DNA of 64,000 nt, from assembly GCA_965197385.1 (NCBI GenBank), contig CBDANA010000009.1:868001-932000 (forward strand). Direction: 5' to 3'. Every line of letters starts with the position of its first letter. The first letter of the stretch is position 1. The stretch is from G963667915 sp965197385 (GTDB taxonomy: Bacteria; Acidobacteriota; Vicinamibacteria; Vicinamibacterales; UBA823). This document shows positions 28,108 through 37,207 of this stretch, one piece after another. The notes under the pieces are model-generated. The model was not told where the DNA came from, did not search any database, and saw only the letters and a list, made by a program, of their open reading frames with translations. Both the position numbers and the translations under genes were made by a program.

Positions 28108-28500
28108 TTGGCAGACACTGAATTTTACGGCACCGGGCGTCGCAAGACGTCCACGGCCCGCATCTTCCTCCGCCCTGGCACGGGCACCGTTCAAATCAAC
28201 CGCAAGCCGCTCGAGGTCGCCTTTCCGACCGCCGTGCTCCGGACGCAGATTCTGCAGCCGCTCGTCGTCTCCGAGACCCAGACGAAGTTCGACGTGCTGG
28301 CGACCAGCCGCGGTGGTGGCGTCTCCGGACAGGCCGGTGCGCTGCGTCTCGGCATCGCCCGGGCACTGCTGAAGTACGACGCCGAGCTGCGGCCGAACCT
28401 GAAGAAGGCCGGCCTGCTGACGCGGGACGCGCGCATGAAGGAACGGAAGAAGTACGGATTGGCCGGCGCGCGGAAACGATTCCAGTTCAGCAAGCGCTAG
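28108..28500 (+). CDS. rpsI: Ribosomal protein uS9
   Basis: Small-subunit head protein whose C-terminal tail touches P-site tRNA. The 130-residue sequence has YGTGRRKTSTARIFLRPGTG, the GGGVSGQAGALRLGIARAL block and the terminal KKYGLAGARKRFQFSKR. The start is a TTG one base after the rplM stop region, so it is probably coupled to rplM. The C-terminal KR is the invariant end. Confidence 0.96.
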   Translation: MADTEFYGTGRRKTSTARIFLRPGTGTVQINRKPLEVAFPTAVLRTQILQPLVVSETQTKFDVLATSRGGGVSGQAGALRLGIARALLKYDAELRPNLKKAGLLTRDARMKERKKYGLAGARKRFQFSKR

Positions 28501-28539
28501 CGCTCGACGAGAAAACGACAGGCGAGGGCCGCGCCTGAA

Positions 28540-28697
28540 CAGCCCGTGGTGGAAGCCTGGCGTCGCACCGAGGGCGGCGAGGCGCCCCGCTGGCGAGGCG
28601 CGACGAGCGAGCATATCGGGAATATTTGAGTGAGGAGCAACGCAGCCAGCGGGGATGGATCGTCAGCCGAATGCCGCCGGACTTCCACCACGGGCTG
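28540..28697. repeat. MITE-like palindromic repeat between rpsI and rpsB
   Basis: CAGCCCGTGGTGGAAG at the left and CTTCCACCACGGGCTG at the right, with GAGCATATCGGGAATATTTGA at the centre. The flanks are TGAA and TTAG. The right end lies 4 bases from the rpsB Shine-Dalgarno, so the element provides the whole upstream region of rpsB. Confidence 0.87.
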
Positions 28698-28711
28698 TTA
28701 GAGGAGGACGC

Positions 28712-29509
28712 TTGACCGCGATCGCGTTGAAGGAACTGCTCGAAGCCGGAGTGCACTTCGGCCACCAGACGAGGCGCTGGAATCCGAAGATGAAGGAGTA
28801 TATCTTCGGGGAGCGGAACGGCATCTACATCATCGACCTCATGAAGACGGCCAAGCTCATCCGCACCGCCGAGCAGTTTGTTTCCGGGTTGGCCGCCGCG
28901 GACCGGACCATCCTGTTCGTCGGCACGAAGCGCCAGGCCCAGGATGTCGTCATCGAAGAAGCACAGCGCTGCGGCATGTTCTTCGTCAATCACCGCTGGC
29001 TCGGCGGACTCCTCACGAACTTCACGACGATTCAGCGGAGCATCAGCCGGCTGCGCGACCTCGAAGCCATGAGCGAAGACGGCCGGTACGACACACTGTC
29101 GAAGAAGGAGATCGCGCGGCTTGAGAAGCAGAGGCGTAAGCTTCAGAAGAACCTGGGCGGTATCCGCAACATGTCTCGCCTGCCCGACGCGGTTTTCATC
29201 GTGGACACGCGCAAGGAACAAATTGCGGTGGACGAAGCCCGGAAACTGAAGATTCCCATCATCGGCGTCGTCGACACGAATTGCGATCCCGATGAAGTCG
29301 ACTACGTCATTCCAGGCAACGACGACGCGCTCAGGGCAATTCGCCTCTTCTCGGCGAAGATCGCCGACGCTGTCATCCGCGGCCGGCACCTGCGCGCCTC
29401 GGCCCAGCCAGAGCCCGCGGCCGCTACGGCGGCCGTCGCCGATGCCGCCGCGGCGGCGCCAGCCCCGGCGGTCAGCCCCGAGCAGGCCACCTCCCCGGCT
29501 TCCGTTTAG
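28712..29509 (+). CDS. rpsB: Ribosomal protein uS2
   Basis: Small-subunit protein needed for bS1 binding. The TTG at 28712 is chosen because GAGGAGG lies 3 bases upstream at 28702-28708 and the protein then opens with AIALKELLEAGVHFGHQTRRWNPKM, the family start. Later blocks are FVGTKRQAQDVV, NHRWLGGLLTNF and GVVDTNCDPDEVDYVIPGNDDA. A long Ala-rich C-terminal tail ends at a TAG (29507-29509) followed by CAGTCCGTG, a trace of another repeat copy. Confidence 0.95.
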   Translation: MTAIALKELLEAGVHFGHQTRRWNPKMKEYIFGERNGIYIIDLMKTAKLIRTAEQFVSGLAAADRTILFVGTKRQAQDVVIEEAQRCGMFFVNHRWLGGLLTNFTTIQRSISRLRDLEAMSEDGRYDTLSKKEIARLEKQRRKLQKNLGGIRNMSRLPDAVFIVDTRKEQIAVDEARKLKIPIIGVVDTNCDPDEVDYVIPGNDDALRAIRLFSAKIADAVIRGRHLRASAQPEPAAATAAVADAAAAAPAPAVSPEQATSPASV

Positions 29510-29595
29510 CAGTCCGTGTACGCCGGCTCGAGCATTGCCGGCGTCTGTCCTGTACGGGGTCCGCAACGCGGACCGCGTACCACCGGAGACCCTCG

Positions 29596-30198
29596 ATGAG
29601 CATCTCGGCTGCCGACGTCAAGGCCCTGCGCGACAAGACCGGCGCAGGATTCATGGAATGCAAGTCTGCGCTTACCGAAGCGGCCGGTGACGCTGACCGG
29701 GCGATGACGATCCTGCGCACGCGCGGACTCGCCAAGGCCGCCAAGCGCGCCGACCGGTCGACCGACCAGGGGGTGGTAGGCAGCTACATCCACACGGGCG
29801 GCAAGGTCGGCGTGCTCGTGGAAGTCAACTGCGAAACCGACTTCGTGGCCCGGACCGACGACTTCCAGCAACTGGTCAAGGAGCTCGCGATGCACATCGC
29901 GGCGGCTGACCCGCTGTGGGTGCGCCGCGAGGACGTGCCGGCCGAGGTCGTCGAGCGCGAAAAGGAGATCTTCCGATCGCAGCTCGAGGGCCAGAATAAG
30001 CCGGCCCACGTGATCGACAAGATTCTCGACGGCAAGCTCAAGAGCTACTTCGGCGAGACGGTGCTGCTCGACCAGTCGTCGATCCGGGACCCGAAGACCC
30101 GTATCAACCAGCTCGTCGCTGCCGCCATCGCCAAGGTCGGTGAGAACATCACGATCGCCCGGTTCGCCCGCTTCAAGCTCGGCGAGGGCGACGTGTGA
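29596..30198 (+). CDS. tsf: Elongation factor Ts
   Basis: Nucleotide exchange factor for EF-Tu. The 200-residue protein is the short form (as in Thermus) with one core subdomain. Signatures: the UBA-like VKALRDKTGAGFMECKSAL, then GSYIHTGGKVGVLVEVNCETDFVA, and IARFARFKLGEGDV at the end. It follows rpsB as usual, with an 86-base gap that contains a trace of a repeat end. Confidence 0.95.
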   Translation: MSISAADVKALRDKTGAGFMECKSALTEAAGDADRAMTILRTRGLAKAAKRADRSTDQGVVGSYIHTGGKVGVLVEVNCETDFVARTDDFQQLVKELAMHIAAADPLWVRREDVPAEVVEREKEIFRSQLEGQNKPAHVIDKILDGKLKSYFGETVLLDQSSIRDPKTRINQLVAAAIAKVGENITIARFARFKLGEGDV

Positions 30199-30211
30199 GC
30201 CCCTACTCTAC

Positions 30212-30258
30212 CAGCCCGTGGTGAAACTCCCGCGGCATTCGACCGCCGATGCAACCCG
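30212..30258. repeat. Partial MITE-like copy between tsf and pyrH
   Basis: CAGCCCGTGGTGAAACTCCC followed by GCGGCATTCGACCGCCGATG is the reverse complement of a right end, with the rest missing. It is flanked on the left by CTAC. Confidence 0.7.
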
Positions 30259-30267
30259 GCGCTGATC

Positions 30268-30273
30268 TATAAT
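30268..30273 (+). promoter_or_regulatory. TATAAT -10 box just upstream of pyrH
   Basis: TATAAT ends 11 bases before the pyrH ATG, so the message would have a leader of only about 4-5 bases. No -35 consensus is clear; the bases upstream come from the truncated repeat. Confidence 0.5.
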
Positions 30274-30283
30274 CCCTGCGATC

Positions 30284-31000
30284 ATGGCTGCCCCTGCGTA
30301 CAAGCGCATTCTCTTGAAGGTGTCTGGAGAGGCGCTCCTTGGCCCCGAATCGTTCGGGATCGACCCAGGCGTGACGACGCAGATCGCCGAAGAGATCGCT
30401 GAAATCCATCGGCTCGGCGTCGAGATCGCCATCGTGATCGGCGGCGGGAACATCTTCCGAGGGCTGGCGGCCAGCGTGCGGGGGATGGACCGGGCCACCG
30501 CCGACTACATGGGTATGCTGGCCACGGTCATCAACGCCCTCGCCCTGCAGGACGCGCTCGAGCAGATCGACGTCGACACCCGTGTCGTCACGGCGGTGGA
30601 GATGCGCGCGGTCGCCGAGCCGTTCATCCGGCGGCGAGCCGTGCGCCATCTGGAAAAAGGCCGTATCGTCGTCTTCGCCGCCGGCACCGGTAACCCTTAC
30701 TTCACGACGGACACCGCCGCGGCGCTGCGCGCCATGGAAATCCGGGCCGACATCATTCTCAAGGGCACCAAGGTGGACGGCATCTACACGGCCGACCCTC
30801 TGACAGATCCTCAGGCGACGCGGTTCGACTCGATTTCGTATCTGCAAGTGCTCGAACAGGGGCTGAAAGTGATGGATGCGACCGCGATTTCCTTGTGTAT
30901 GGACAATCAGCTCCCGATCGTGGTCTTCAACCTCCAGCGCCAGGGAAATCTGCTGCGCGCGGTGATGGGCGAACCGGTCGGGTCGCTCGTGAAGGTCTAG
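30284..31000 (+). CDS. pyrH: Uridylate kinase
   Basis: Phosphorylates UMP to UDP; homohexameric amino-acid-kinase fold. The 238-residue sequence has YKRILLKVSGEALLG at the N-terminus, VIGGGNIFRG, the DYMGMLATVINALALQDALE helix, and KGTKVDGIYTADPLTDPQATRF. It stands between tsf and frr in the common bacterial order. Its TAG stop is the last three bases of the CTAG target of the next repeat. Confidence 0.95.
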   Translation: MAAPAYKRILLKVSGEALLGPESFGIDPGVTTQIAEEIAEIHRLGVEIAIVIGGGNIFRGLAASVRGMDRATADYMGMLATVINALALQDALEQIDVDTRVVTAVEMRAVAEPFIRRRAVRHLEKGRIVVFAAGTGNPYFTTDTAAALRAMEIRADIILKGTKVDGIYTADPLTDPQATRFDSISYLQVLEQGLKVMDATAISLCMDNQLPIVVFNLQRQGNLLRAVMGEPVGSLVKV

Positions 31001-31170
31001 CAGCCCGTGGTGAAAGTCCCGCGTGGCACCGAGACCCCGCTAAACCAAGGCCGCGATCGGCCCGAGGGAGGCGCGAGGAGGGAGAATACCGGGAGTATTC
31101 GACTGACGAGTAACGCCGCGGAGCGGGATGTATCGGCGGTCGAATGCAGCGGGACTTTCACCACGGGCTG
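31001..31170. repeat. MITE-like palindromic repeat abutting the pyrH stop
   Basis: CAGCCCGTGGTGAAAGTCCC at the left and CTTTCACCACGGGCTG at the right, with GAATACCGGGAGTATTC at the centre. The left flank CTAG includes the pyrH TAG stop; the right flank is GTAG. It is the best-preserved 170-bp copy. Confidence 0.9.
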
Positions 31171-31209
31171 GTAGTCGGCGGACGCCTTGGCCGCCCCGAA
31201 GGACACAGA

Positions 31210-31779
31210 ATGGACGTTAATGACTTGAAGGGTCTGTTCGTCGAGGTGGACAAGCGCATGAACTCCACTATTGCCCACGCCCGTCGTGAGCTGGCCGGCG
31301 TGCGAACCAGTCGAGCCTCGATCGCAATTCTCGACGGCGTGCACGTCGATGCGTACGGCACCTCGATGCCGCTCAACCAGGTGGCCAGCCTCTCGGTGCC
31401 GGAGCCAACGCTCATCGCGGTGCAGCCGTTCGACCCCTCGCAGATGGGTGCCATCGAAAAGGCGATTCAGGCGGCTAATCTCGGGCTCAATCCGAGCAAC
31501 GACGGCACGATCATTCGCCTCCCAATTCCCGCGCTGACCGACGAACGGCGGAAGGAGCTGTCTCGTCTCGTGCACCGGCTGGCCGAAGCAGGACGTAACG
31601 GCATCCGGCAGGTGCGTCGCGACGCGAACGACCGGCTCAAGAAGTTACTCAAGAACAAGGAGGTCTCCGAGGACGACGAGCGACGCGCGATCGAACGCGT
31701 CCAAAAGCTCACGGACGACCACGTTCACGCGATTGAGGAGCTGCAAAAGCACAAAGACGACGATCTCCTGCAGCGCTAG
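31210..31779 (+). CDS. frr: Ribosome recycling factor
   Basis: Splits post-termination ribosomes together with EF-G. The 189-residue protein has the three-helix core with MNSTIAHARRELAGVRTSRAS at the start, TSMPLNQVASLSVPEPTLI, LNPSNDGTIIRLPIPALT, and RDANDRLKKLLKNKEVSEDD near the end. It is the last gene of the housekeeping block; an IS5-type element starts 5 bases after its stop, and the usual next genes (uppS, cdsA, dxr) are not in the window. Confidence 0.95.
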   Translation: MDVNDLKGLFVEVDKRMNSTIAHARRELAGVRTSRASIAILDGVHVDAYGTSMPLNQVASLSVPEPTLIAVQPFDPSQMGAIEKAIQAANLGLNPSNDGTIIRLPIPALTDERRKELSRLVHRLAEAGRNGIRQVRRDANDRLKKLLKNKEVSEDDERRAIERVQKLTDDHVHAIEELQKHKDDDLLQR

Positions 31780-31784
31780 ACTAG

Positions 31785-33079
31785 CAGGCTGCTAAAAAAG
31801 TCCATGGAATGGGATCGACAGATCGATCCCGGCGTACTCCCATGCTCCCAATATTGCTGAAGGGAGCCACCTCATGCGCGGACACGATGAGCAGACCCAT
31901 CACATGTTCAGTTACCGGTCGCCGGAACAGCGCGTGCCGGCCGATCCTCCGCTCCGCGCGGTCCGCGCGCTGACGGATCACGCGCTGAAGACGATGTCGC
32001 GCAGGTTCGCCGGCCTGTACGCCAAGACGGGACGTCCGTCGATCCCGCCTGAGCCATTGTTGCGGGCCCTGTTGCTGCAGGTGCTGTACACGATCCGGAG
32101 CGAACGGCTGCTGCTGGAAGAGCTCAACGACAACCTGCTGTTCCGCTGGTTCGTCGGCTTGCATATGGACGACCCGGTCTGGCATCCCACGACGTTTACC
32201 AAGAATCGTGACCGGCTGCTGGCGGGGGATGGCGCGGCCGCCTTCGTTGATGCGGTCCAGGCCCACGCCCGGGCGGCCGGTCTGCTCTCGGACGAGCATT
32301 TCACGGTGGACGGGACGCAGTTGGAAGCCTGGGCCAGCCTGAAGAGCTTCCGATGCCGGGACGCCGCGCCGCGCGCGCCCCCCGATGACCCCGGGAATCC
32401 CACGGTCGACTTCCACGGCGAGCGGCGGCGCAACGACACGCACCAGTCGACGACTGATCCGGCGGCGATGCTGCATCGGAAGGGCCAAGGGAAGGAGGCG
32501 AAGCTGGCGTCTCTGGGCCACGTGCTGTTGGATAATCGGCAGGGGCTCGTCGCCAACGTCTGTGCGACCCACGCGACGGGGACCGCCGAACGCGAGGCGG
32601 CGGCACTGTTGCTGGAGGCCAGCGCGCCGCCGGGCAGCACGGTCGGAGCAGACAAGGGCTACGATGTGGCGAGCTTCGTCGCCGATGTCCGCGTCCGGGA
32701 CGTCACGCCCCACGTGGCGCAGAAGGTCCGCTGGCGGGCGATTGATGGTCGGCCCACCCGGCATGCGGGTTCTCACGTGAGTCAGCGGAAACGAAAACTC
32801 GTGGAACAGGTCTTTGGGTGGAGGCAGACCGTCGGTGGTTTGCGCAAGCTCCGGCCTCGCGGCGTCCCACTCGTCGAGTGGCAGCTCACTTTCGCCGCCA
32901 CGGCCTATAACTTGGTCCGCCTGCGGAATCTGGAGGCGACGTGTCCCTGATCGCCGGCCGCGCGTGTCGCCGGCCCCCTCATCGGGGTCAGCGCACACCC
33001 GTGCGCACGGTCGTCGGGCGGTCGTTACCCGCATGATGCTTAAGAAAACAGCCCGATACCCGGGTTCTTCAGCAGCCTG
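31785..33079 (+). mobile_element. IS5-type insertion sequence, copy 1
   Basis: 1295 bp between inverted ends CAGGCTGCTAAAAAAGTCC and AGAACCC...CAGCAGCCTG (imperfect beyond the first 9 bases). The flanks are CTAG on the left and CTAA on the right: both fit the YTAR target of the IS5 group but differ in the last base, so this copy may have recombined. It marks the exact border between the translation operon and the decayed region. Confidence 0.88.
31874..32950 (+). CDS. Transposase, IS5-type DDE (copy 1)
   Basis: A 358-residue DDE transposase. The N-terminal domain (about 10-100; FSYRSPEQRVPADPPLRAVR to LLFRWFVGLHMDDPVWHPTT) is the DUF772-type region. The catalytic domain has the first Asp in FTVDGTQLEAWAS, the second in VGADKGYDV, and the Glu late in RKLVEQVFGWRQ. 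A non-conserved insert (DTHQSTTDPAAMLHRKGQGK) precedes the GHVLLDNRQGLV strand. Nearly identical to two other copies in the window. Confidence 0.9.
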   Translation: MRGHDEQTHHMFSYRSPEQRVPADPPLRAVRALTDHALKTMSRRFAGLYAKTGRPSIPPEPLLRALLLQVLYTIRSERLLLEELNDNLLFRWFVGLHMDDPVWHPTTFTKNRDRLLAGDGAAAFVDAVQAHARAAGLLSDEHFTVDGTQLEAWASLKSFRCRDAAPRAPPDDPGNPTVDFHGERRRNDTHQSTTDPAAMLHRKGQGKEAKLASLGHVLLDNRQGLVANVCATHATGTAEREAAALLLEASAPPGSTVGADKGYDVASFVADVRVRDVTPHVAQKVRWRAIDGRPTRHAGSHVSQRKRKLVEQVFGWRQTVGGLRKLRPRGVPLVEWQLTFAATAYNLVRLRNLEATCP

Positions 33080-33115
33080 CTAAGGCCGTCGGCGTGGCTT
33101 TTGAGGAGAACGGGC

Positions 33116-33340
33116 ATGACGGTTCACCACACACGCATCATCGCCCTTGCCGCCGTCCTCGTCGGTATCAGCGCGCTCGCTCCCACTACACGCCTCCACG
33201 CGCAACCGCTCCACCGCCTCTCGGAAACCGGCGCAATTCGTCGGCGTCGTGTCGATCGCGCTGTTCGTCAACGCCTGCTTGCTGCCCCGCTACGAGTGGC
33301 GCGTGAAGCCGCTTCACTCAAGAAAGAGCCACGCCATTAG
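33116..33340 (+). CDS. Short secreted-protein fragment
   Basis: A start with GAGGAG 7 bases upstream leads into MTVHHTRIIALAAVLVGISA and a signal-peptide end LAPTTRLHAQ, then about 45 residues without recognisable similarity and rich in Arg. The other two frames over the second half also look plausible (AQFVGVVSIALFVNACLLP), which suggests a frameshifted, truncated gene next to the IS element. Confidence 0.35.
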   Translation: MTVHHTRIIALAAVLVGISALAPTTRLHAQPLHRLSETGAIRRRRVDRAVRQRLLAAPLRVAREAASLKKEPRH

Positions 33341-33526
33341 TCCTATAAACGCCGATGTAAGGAATCCGCCTATGGAGGCTCCGCCGACAACCCAGGCTCC
33401 ATAATCCGCAACCAGAACAGTGCTGATCTGCGCGAGAGCCACAACGAGCACGGTGCTACTGACAAGCAAGATAAACGCCGCCAGGAGCCAGAGCAATACG
33501 GTGCCAAAGTTGTCGTTCAGCCACAT
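33314..33526 (-). CDS. Small membrane protein with two hydrophobic segments
   Basis: A 70-residue protein starting at an ATG at 33526 with AAGGAGG about 9 bases upstream. TVLLWLLAAFILLVSSTVLV and a second Gly-rich hydrophobic stretch (GAWVVGGASIGGFLTSAFIG) suggest two membrane helices. No charged domain or known motif. The longer in-frame extension upstream is rejected because it lacks a ribosome site. Function unknown. Confidence 0.5.
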   Translation of the reverse strand: MWLNDNFGTVLLWLLAAFILLVSSTVLVVALAQISTVLVADYGAWVVGGASIGGFLTSAFIGLMAWLFLE

Positions 33527-33652
33527 GACTGGAAGCCTCCTTCCAAGCATTCCCCCGTCGCACCGGACGGGCTGAAAATGCCTCCATTTACTATCATTCA
33601 GACGAGGCGGGCATGTCTGCTCCGTGTCTGCTATCGGACATGGCGGACCCAA

Positions 33653-34343
33653 AAGGCTCAGGCCCCAGTATTTCTCTGGCGATCAGGTGATCCCACTTGG
33701 CGTCCAATCCCGTTGGGGACGCCACATCATGGTGGGTCCATTCCGGGGACATGGGTTACAGATCATTCTGGAGACATAGCTAACACTTTCGGACTGAATG
33801 GGTTCTCAATGGGCTCGAGCCGGCAGGTTCGTGATTCTCGGACACGGCGGCCATATTAGCCGCTTGGCGCGGCTAGGTTGCGGATTCTTGTGCGAGCGGA
33901 TGTCATGGCGACGTGGAAGCGAACGCACTCAGGGGACTAGACGGCCTACGTCATCCGGTTGGCCGACGGGACGGTTAGCGAATGGATCGAGCAGCGGCAT
34001 CAAAACGCAACGCCGTTAGCGCGCTGAACTCTATGGCTGTCGCGATGGTCGCCACTGATCACATGCTCTACAAGAGCGTGGGACGGCGCACCCCAGGTCA
34101 TGAGGGCGTTCTTCGGCATCGTCATGTCTGGCTCCCACTAGACTTTCCGAGCTCCGCAGCTTTTACCGGAGCTACTCAAGCAGAACTGGAGTGAAACTGG
34201 GAATCTTCCCAGAAATTCTACTGTCTTGTGCGGACAGCCATACGCGACGGATCGGCATCTGCTTTGCTTCTGGTTGGGCGAGTCACGAGATCTGAAACTG
34301 GCCAACGCCTTTTGAGGAATGGTCGCCAAACGAAAAGACACAC
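33653..34343. other. Non-coding or decayed stretch
   Basis: No convincing gene in about 690 bases. A TAGCCGC-TTGGC-GCGGCTA hairpin lies at about 33855-33873. At 33904 a frame reads MATWKRTHSGD, a TAG, then TAYVIRLADGTVSEWIEQRH, which looks like a small gene with a nonsense codon. Codon use and base composition are lower in GC than the surroundings. Confidence 0.4.
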
Positions 34344-34856
34344 ATGGGGTGGATTGTCATCGCAGCGGCCGTTCTCTTGGCGGGCTGCGCCTCATCGTCA
34401 TCAACGGCCCCGTCTGCGGACCCAGCACCAACACCGACCGCCCCACCAGGGGTTCGGCTCTCGGCGTCCTTCGAGCAACAGGTCGTAACGCTGGTGAACC
34501 AGCATCGCGCCCGTGGCGCACGCTGCGGAGGGATCGCGCAGCTGTCAGTTGCTCGCGTGACCACGGACGCGAACTTGGGCCTGGCCGCTCGGGACCACAG
34601 CGTTGACATGACGACCCACAACTACTTCTCCCACACCGGCCGGGATGGGCGGATGCCCGATCAGCGGGTTCGGGATTCCGGCTACGGTGGTCGGTACATG
34701 GGTGAGAACATCGCCCGCGGCCATGGCTCACCCCAAGCGGTGGTGAACGCCTGGATGGAGAGCACCGGGCACTGCAACAACATCATGAGGGCCGAATCCA
34801 GGGATGTCGGGATCGGATACGCGAGCAACTACTGGACAGCGGACTTCGGCAGGTAG
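34344..34856 (+). CDS. CAP/SCP-domain lipoprotein
   Basis: A 170-residue exported protein of the CAP superfamily (SCP/YkwD type). The signal ends at a lipobox VLLAGC, followed by a Ser/Pro linker. The CAP domain shows LVNQHRARG at its first helix, DHSVDMTTHNYFSHTGRDG (with the CAP His/Glu region), GENIARGHGSPQAVVNAWMES, and the C-terminal GHCNNIMRAE and YWTADFGR. The bacterial role of this family is unclear; secreted, cell-surface. No operon partner. Confidence 0.85.
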   Translation: MGWIVIAAAVLLAGCASSSSTAPSADPAPTPTAPPGVRLSASFEQQVVTLVNQHRARGARCGGIAQLSVARVTTDANLGLAARDHSVDMTTHNYFSHTGRDGRMPDQRVRDSGYGGRYMGENIARGHGSPQAVVNAWMESTGHCNNIMRAESRDVGIGYASNYWTADFGR

Positions 34857-34989
34857 TTGGGTGTTCTTAAGGTCACGTTCTGGGAGGCTGCTCTGGCCCG
34901 CATGTTCCGTCTGTTGATCAAGAAGCATAGGGTGACGCAGCTCGGCGTCCCGCTACCCTTCCAGGTTCGGCAAAGACGGCAAGTGCTCG

Positions 34990-36421
34990 GGGGATGTCCC
35001 GTGCGCTGTTGAAACTCAGCGGCAGCTTGGTTCACGACTACGCAACCATCTCTGACGACTCCCCGAGTCCTAACCGCGCGTCGCGTGCCAGGAGGGCAGC
35101 GACCAGCGCGGGCATATCTTGACATCCTTGCACCCGACGGAACCCCTTCGCCGCTTCGAGCACCCCGGCGGCCACCCAGCGCAGCACCATCGTCCCGCCG
35201 CGCCAGCGTTTCACATGGCGCTGCACATGGCGCGTTCGGCTGAGGAGACTCTCGATGGCGTTTGTGGTGGCGAGCGATCGTTGGAGACGCTCCGACAGAC
35301 CCAAGCCGAGCACGGTCAGCGTCTCGTCGAGCCCTTCCCGCACGCTCGTGGCCGCACTCGGGTAGTCAGTGTCCAAGCGCCGCGCCAGGTCCTGCAGCAG
35401 ACGCTTGGCCGTCTTGACGGGGCTGTTCGTGTAGGCGCGCGTGAGGACCGCCTTCACCCCCGGCCGCTGTGCCTCAGGGAGATGCTCCAAGATGTTCCGG
35501 CCCTTATGGACCTGACACCGCTGCACCAGCGCGGCGCGCCCAAATGTCTGGGTCACGGCCGTGTCGAGGGCCTTCGCGCCATCGACGATCACCAGCAGGC
35601 TCCGGTCGGTGCGCAGCCCGCGGCTGCCGAGATTGGTCAAGAGCCCCTGACAGACCGTCGCGTTCTCCGTGGCCCCTTCCCACAGGCCGAGCGGGTGTTT
35701 CGCGCCCATTTTATCGATGCCTAGGGCGACAACGATACAGTGTCCACCCACGTGCACGCCATCAATCAGCAGCCCCACCAGGTCCAGCGCGTCGAGCGGC
35801 GTCGCCCGCCACGCATCCAGCTGCGCCTGGGTTTGCGCGACAAAGCGTCGACTGACCGCACTCTTGCTCGTGCCCCGCGTGGTGACGTCGGCGCCGAGCG
35901 GTTCCAGACTCCGCGCATACTGGCGGGTCGCCACACCGATCAGCATCTGGTCGACCACGCGCCGGTTCAGCGGGTCCGCATTCGCGAATGCCCGGGCCGT
36001 TGGCAACGGAACCTCCTCGCCGGCGCGCCGCGCACGGGGCCGACGAATCGCCACCTTCCGCCCGCCCAGCACGACCTGACTCGGCGTATGCCCCGTTCGA
36101 TACGCCTGGCGCGCAGGTTGATGCGCATACCGTGGCCCACAGACGGCGGCCCGATCCTCTTCCAGCATGGCTTCGAGTACCTTCAGGCCAGACGCGACGA
36201 CCCGCTCCTGGAGCGCGGCCTGCGTATCAATGAGGATATCGACCAACGGAAGGTGCCGTGGCGTCGGGGATACCGATTGGCGACGGCGAGGGACTGTGCG
36301 AGACTGCTTCTTCATGGCGGCTCCTTACTGGGAGGCTTGCACCTCGGTTTCGTCACCGGTCGTATAGCACGACCAGTGAAGAGCCGCCGCTTCAAATTTC
36401 AACAGCTACTGGGACATCCCC
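34990..36421 (-). mobile_element. IS256-type insertion sequence
   Basis: 1432 bp between inverted ends GGGGATGTCCC...GCTGTTGAAA at the left and the matching TTTCAACAGC...GGGACATCCCC at the right. The 8 bases outside are AGTGCTCG and AGGGCTCG, a target duplication with one mismatch, which fits the 8-bp duplications of the IS256 family. Confidence 0.85.
35038..36315 (-). CDS. Transposase, IS256 (Mutator-like) family
   Basis: A 425-residue transposase with an N-terminal region (AAVCGPRYAHQPARQAYRTG), catalytic Asp in VGLLIDGVHVGGHCIVVALG, second Asp in LLVIVDGAKALDTAVTQTFG, and the CQVHKGRNILEHLPE block typical of Mutator-type enzymes. The last catalytic Glu is in LATTNAIESLLSRTRH. Full length and without stops, so the element may still be active. 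Confidence 0.92.
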   Translation of the reverse strand: MKKQSRTVPRRRQSVSPTPRHLPLVDILIDTQAALQERVVASGLKVLEAMLEEDRAAVCGPRYAHQPARQAYRTGHTPSQVVLGGRKVAIRRPRARRAGEEVPLPTARAFANADPLNRRVVDQMLIGVATRQYARSLEPLGADVTTRGTSKSAVSRRFVAQTQAQLDAWRATPLDALDLVGLLIDGVHVGGHCIVVALGIDKMGAKHPLGLWEGATENATVCQGLLTNLGSRGLRTDRSLLVIVDGAKALDTAVTQTFGRAALVQRCQVHKGRNILEHLPEAQRPGVKAVLTRAYTNSPVKTAKRLLQDLARRLDTDYPSAATSVREGLDETLTVLGLGLSERLQRSLATTNAIESLLSRTRHVQRHVKRWRGGTMVLRWVAAGVLEAAKGFRRVQGCQDMPALVAALLARDARLGLGESSEMVA

Positions 36422-36575
36422 AGGGCTCGGATCGCCGTCGTTTGTGCTTGTAAATACCTCTAGTTTTCATTACATTCCGCGCCCTCATTTAGACGACCGC
36501 ACGGGCCGAGACTCTGTCAGAAAATCTCGCTTCGCTATACTGAATTGTGTGCGGCTAACTTGATGATGACGGTCC

Positions 36576-37131
36576 GCCAACATCCTCGGCCCGTACGAAG
36601 TCCTCTCCGCCATCGGCGCGGGTGGCATGGGCGAGGTGTACAAGGCGCTGGACACCAAGCTCGACCGCGATGTCGCGCTGAAGATCCTGCCCGACGCCTT
36701 CGTCAACGACCCCGAGCGCCTGGCCCGCTTCCAGCGGGAAGCGAAGGTGCTGGCGTCGCTCAACCATCCGAACATCGCGGCGATCTACGGCTTTGAAAAA
36801 GCCAAGTCCGACGACACGCGGGCAGTGGTGCTGGAGCTGGTCGAAGGCCCGACCTTATAGGACCGGATCGCGCAAGGCCCGATCCCTCTCGACGAAGCCT
36901 TGCCCATCGCGCGGCAGATCGCCGAAGCCCTCGAAGCGGCTCACGAGCAGGGCATCATCCACCGCGACTTGAAACCGGCCAACGTCAAGGTGAAGGACGA
37001 CGGCACGGTGGAGGTACTCGATTTCGGGCTGGCGAAGGCGTTGGAGCCGGAAGCTGGCAGTGATCCCTAGGAGGCGCCTACGCTGACAGCTTCGACGACC
37101 CGAGTGGGCGTCATCATGGGGACGGCGGCAA
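36576..37131 (+). pseudogene. Broken Ser/Thr protein kinase (fragment A)
   Basis: The kinase frame begins NILGPYEVLSAIGAGGMGEV (glycine loop), with ALKILPDAF (catalytic Lys), AAIYGFEKAKSDD, HRDLKPANV and VLDFGLAKAL. The frame has a TAG at 36858 between EGPTL and DRIAQGP and another TAG at 37068, no in-frame start codon, and ends at VGVIMGTAA before the APE segment. A TATACT promoter remains upstream near 36530. It is one of about ten kinase pieces between 36 and 59 kb. Confidence 0.85.
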
Positions 37132-37207
37132 CTCGTGGTAGACTGCGGCGCTGGCGTCGACACCCCAGTGAACACTGCGTCAACCTCTAGCCGGGAGGGT
37201 TAGTACG

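Noticed and set aside
31018..31113. Short proteins encoded by the MITE-like repeats (for example VKVPRGTETPL... frames)
   Set aside because: The same frames recur wherever the repeat occurs, in varying phase, with no start signal; they are by-products of the repeat.
31781..33034. Long antisense frames (about 417 codons) in all three IS5-type copies
   Set aside because: They are exact reverse shadows of the transposase in GC-rich DNA, with no known domain and no ribosome site.
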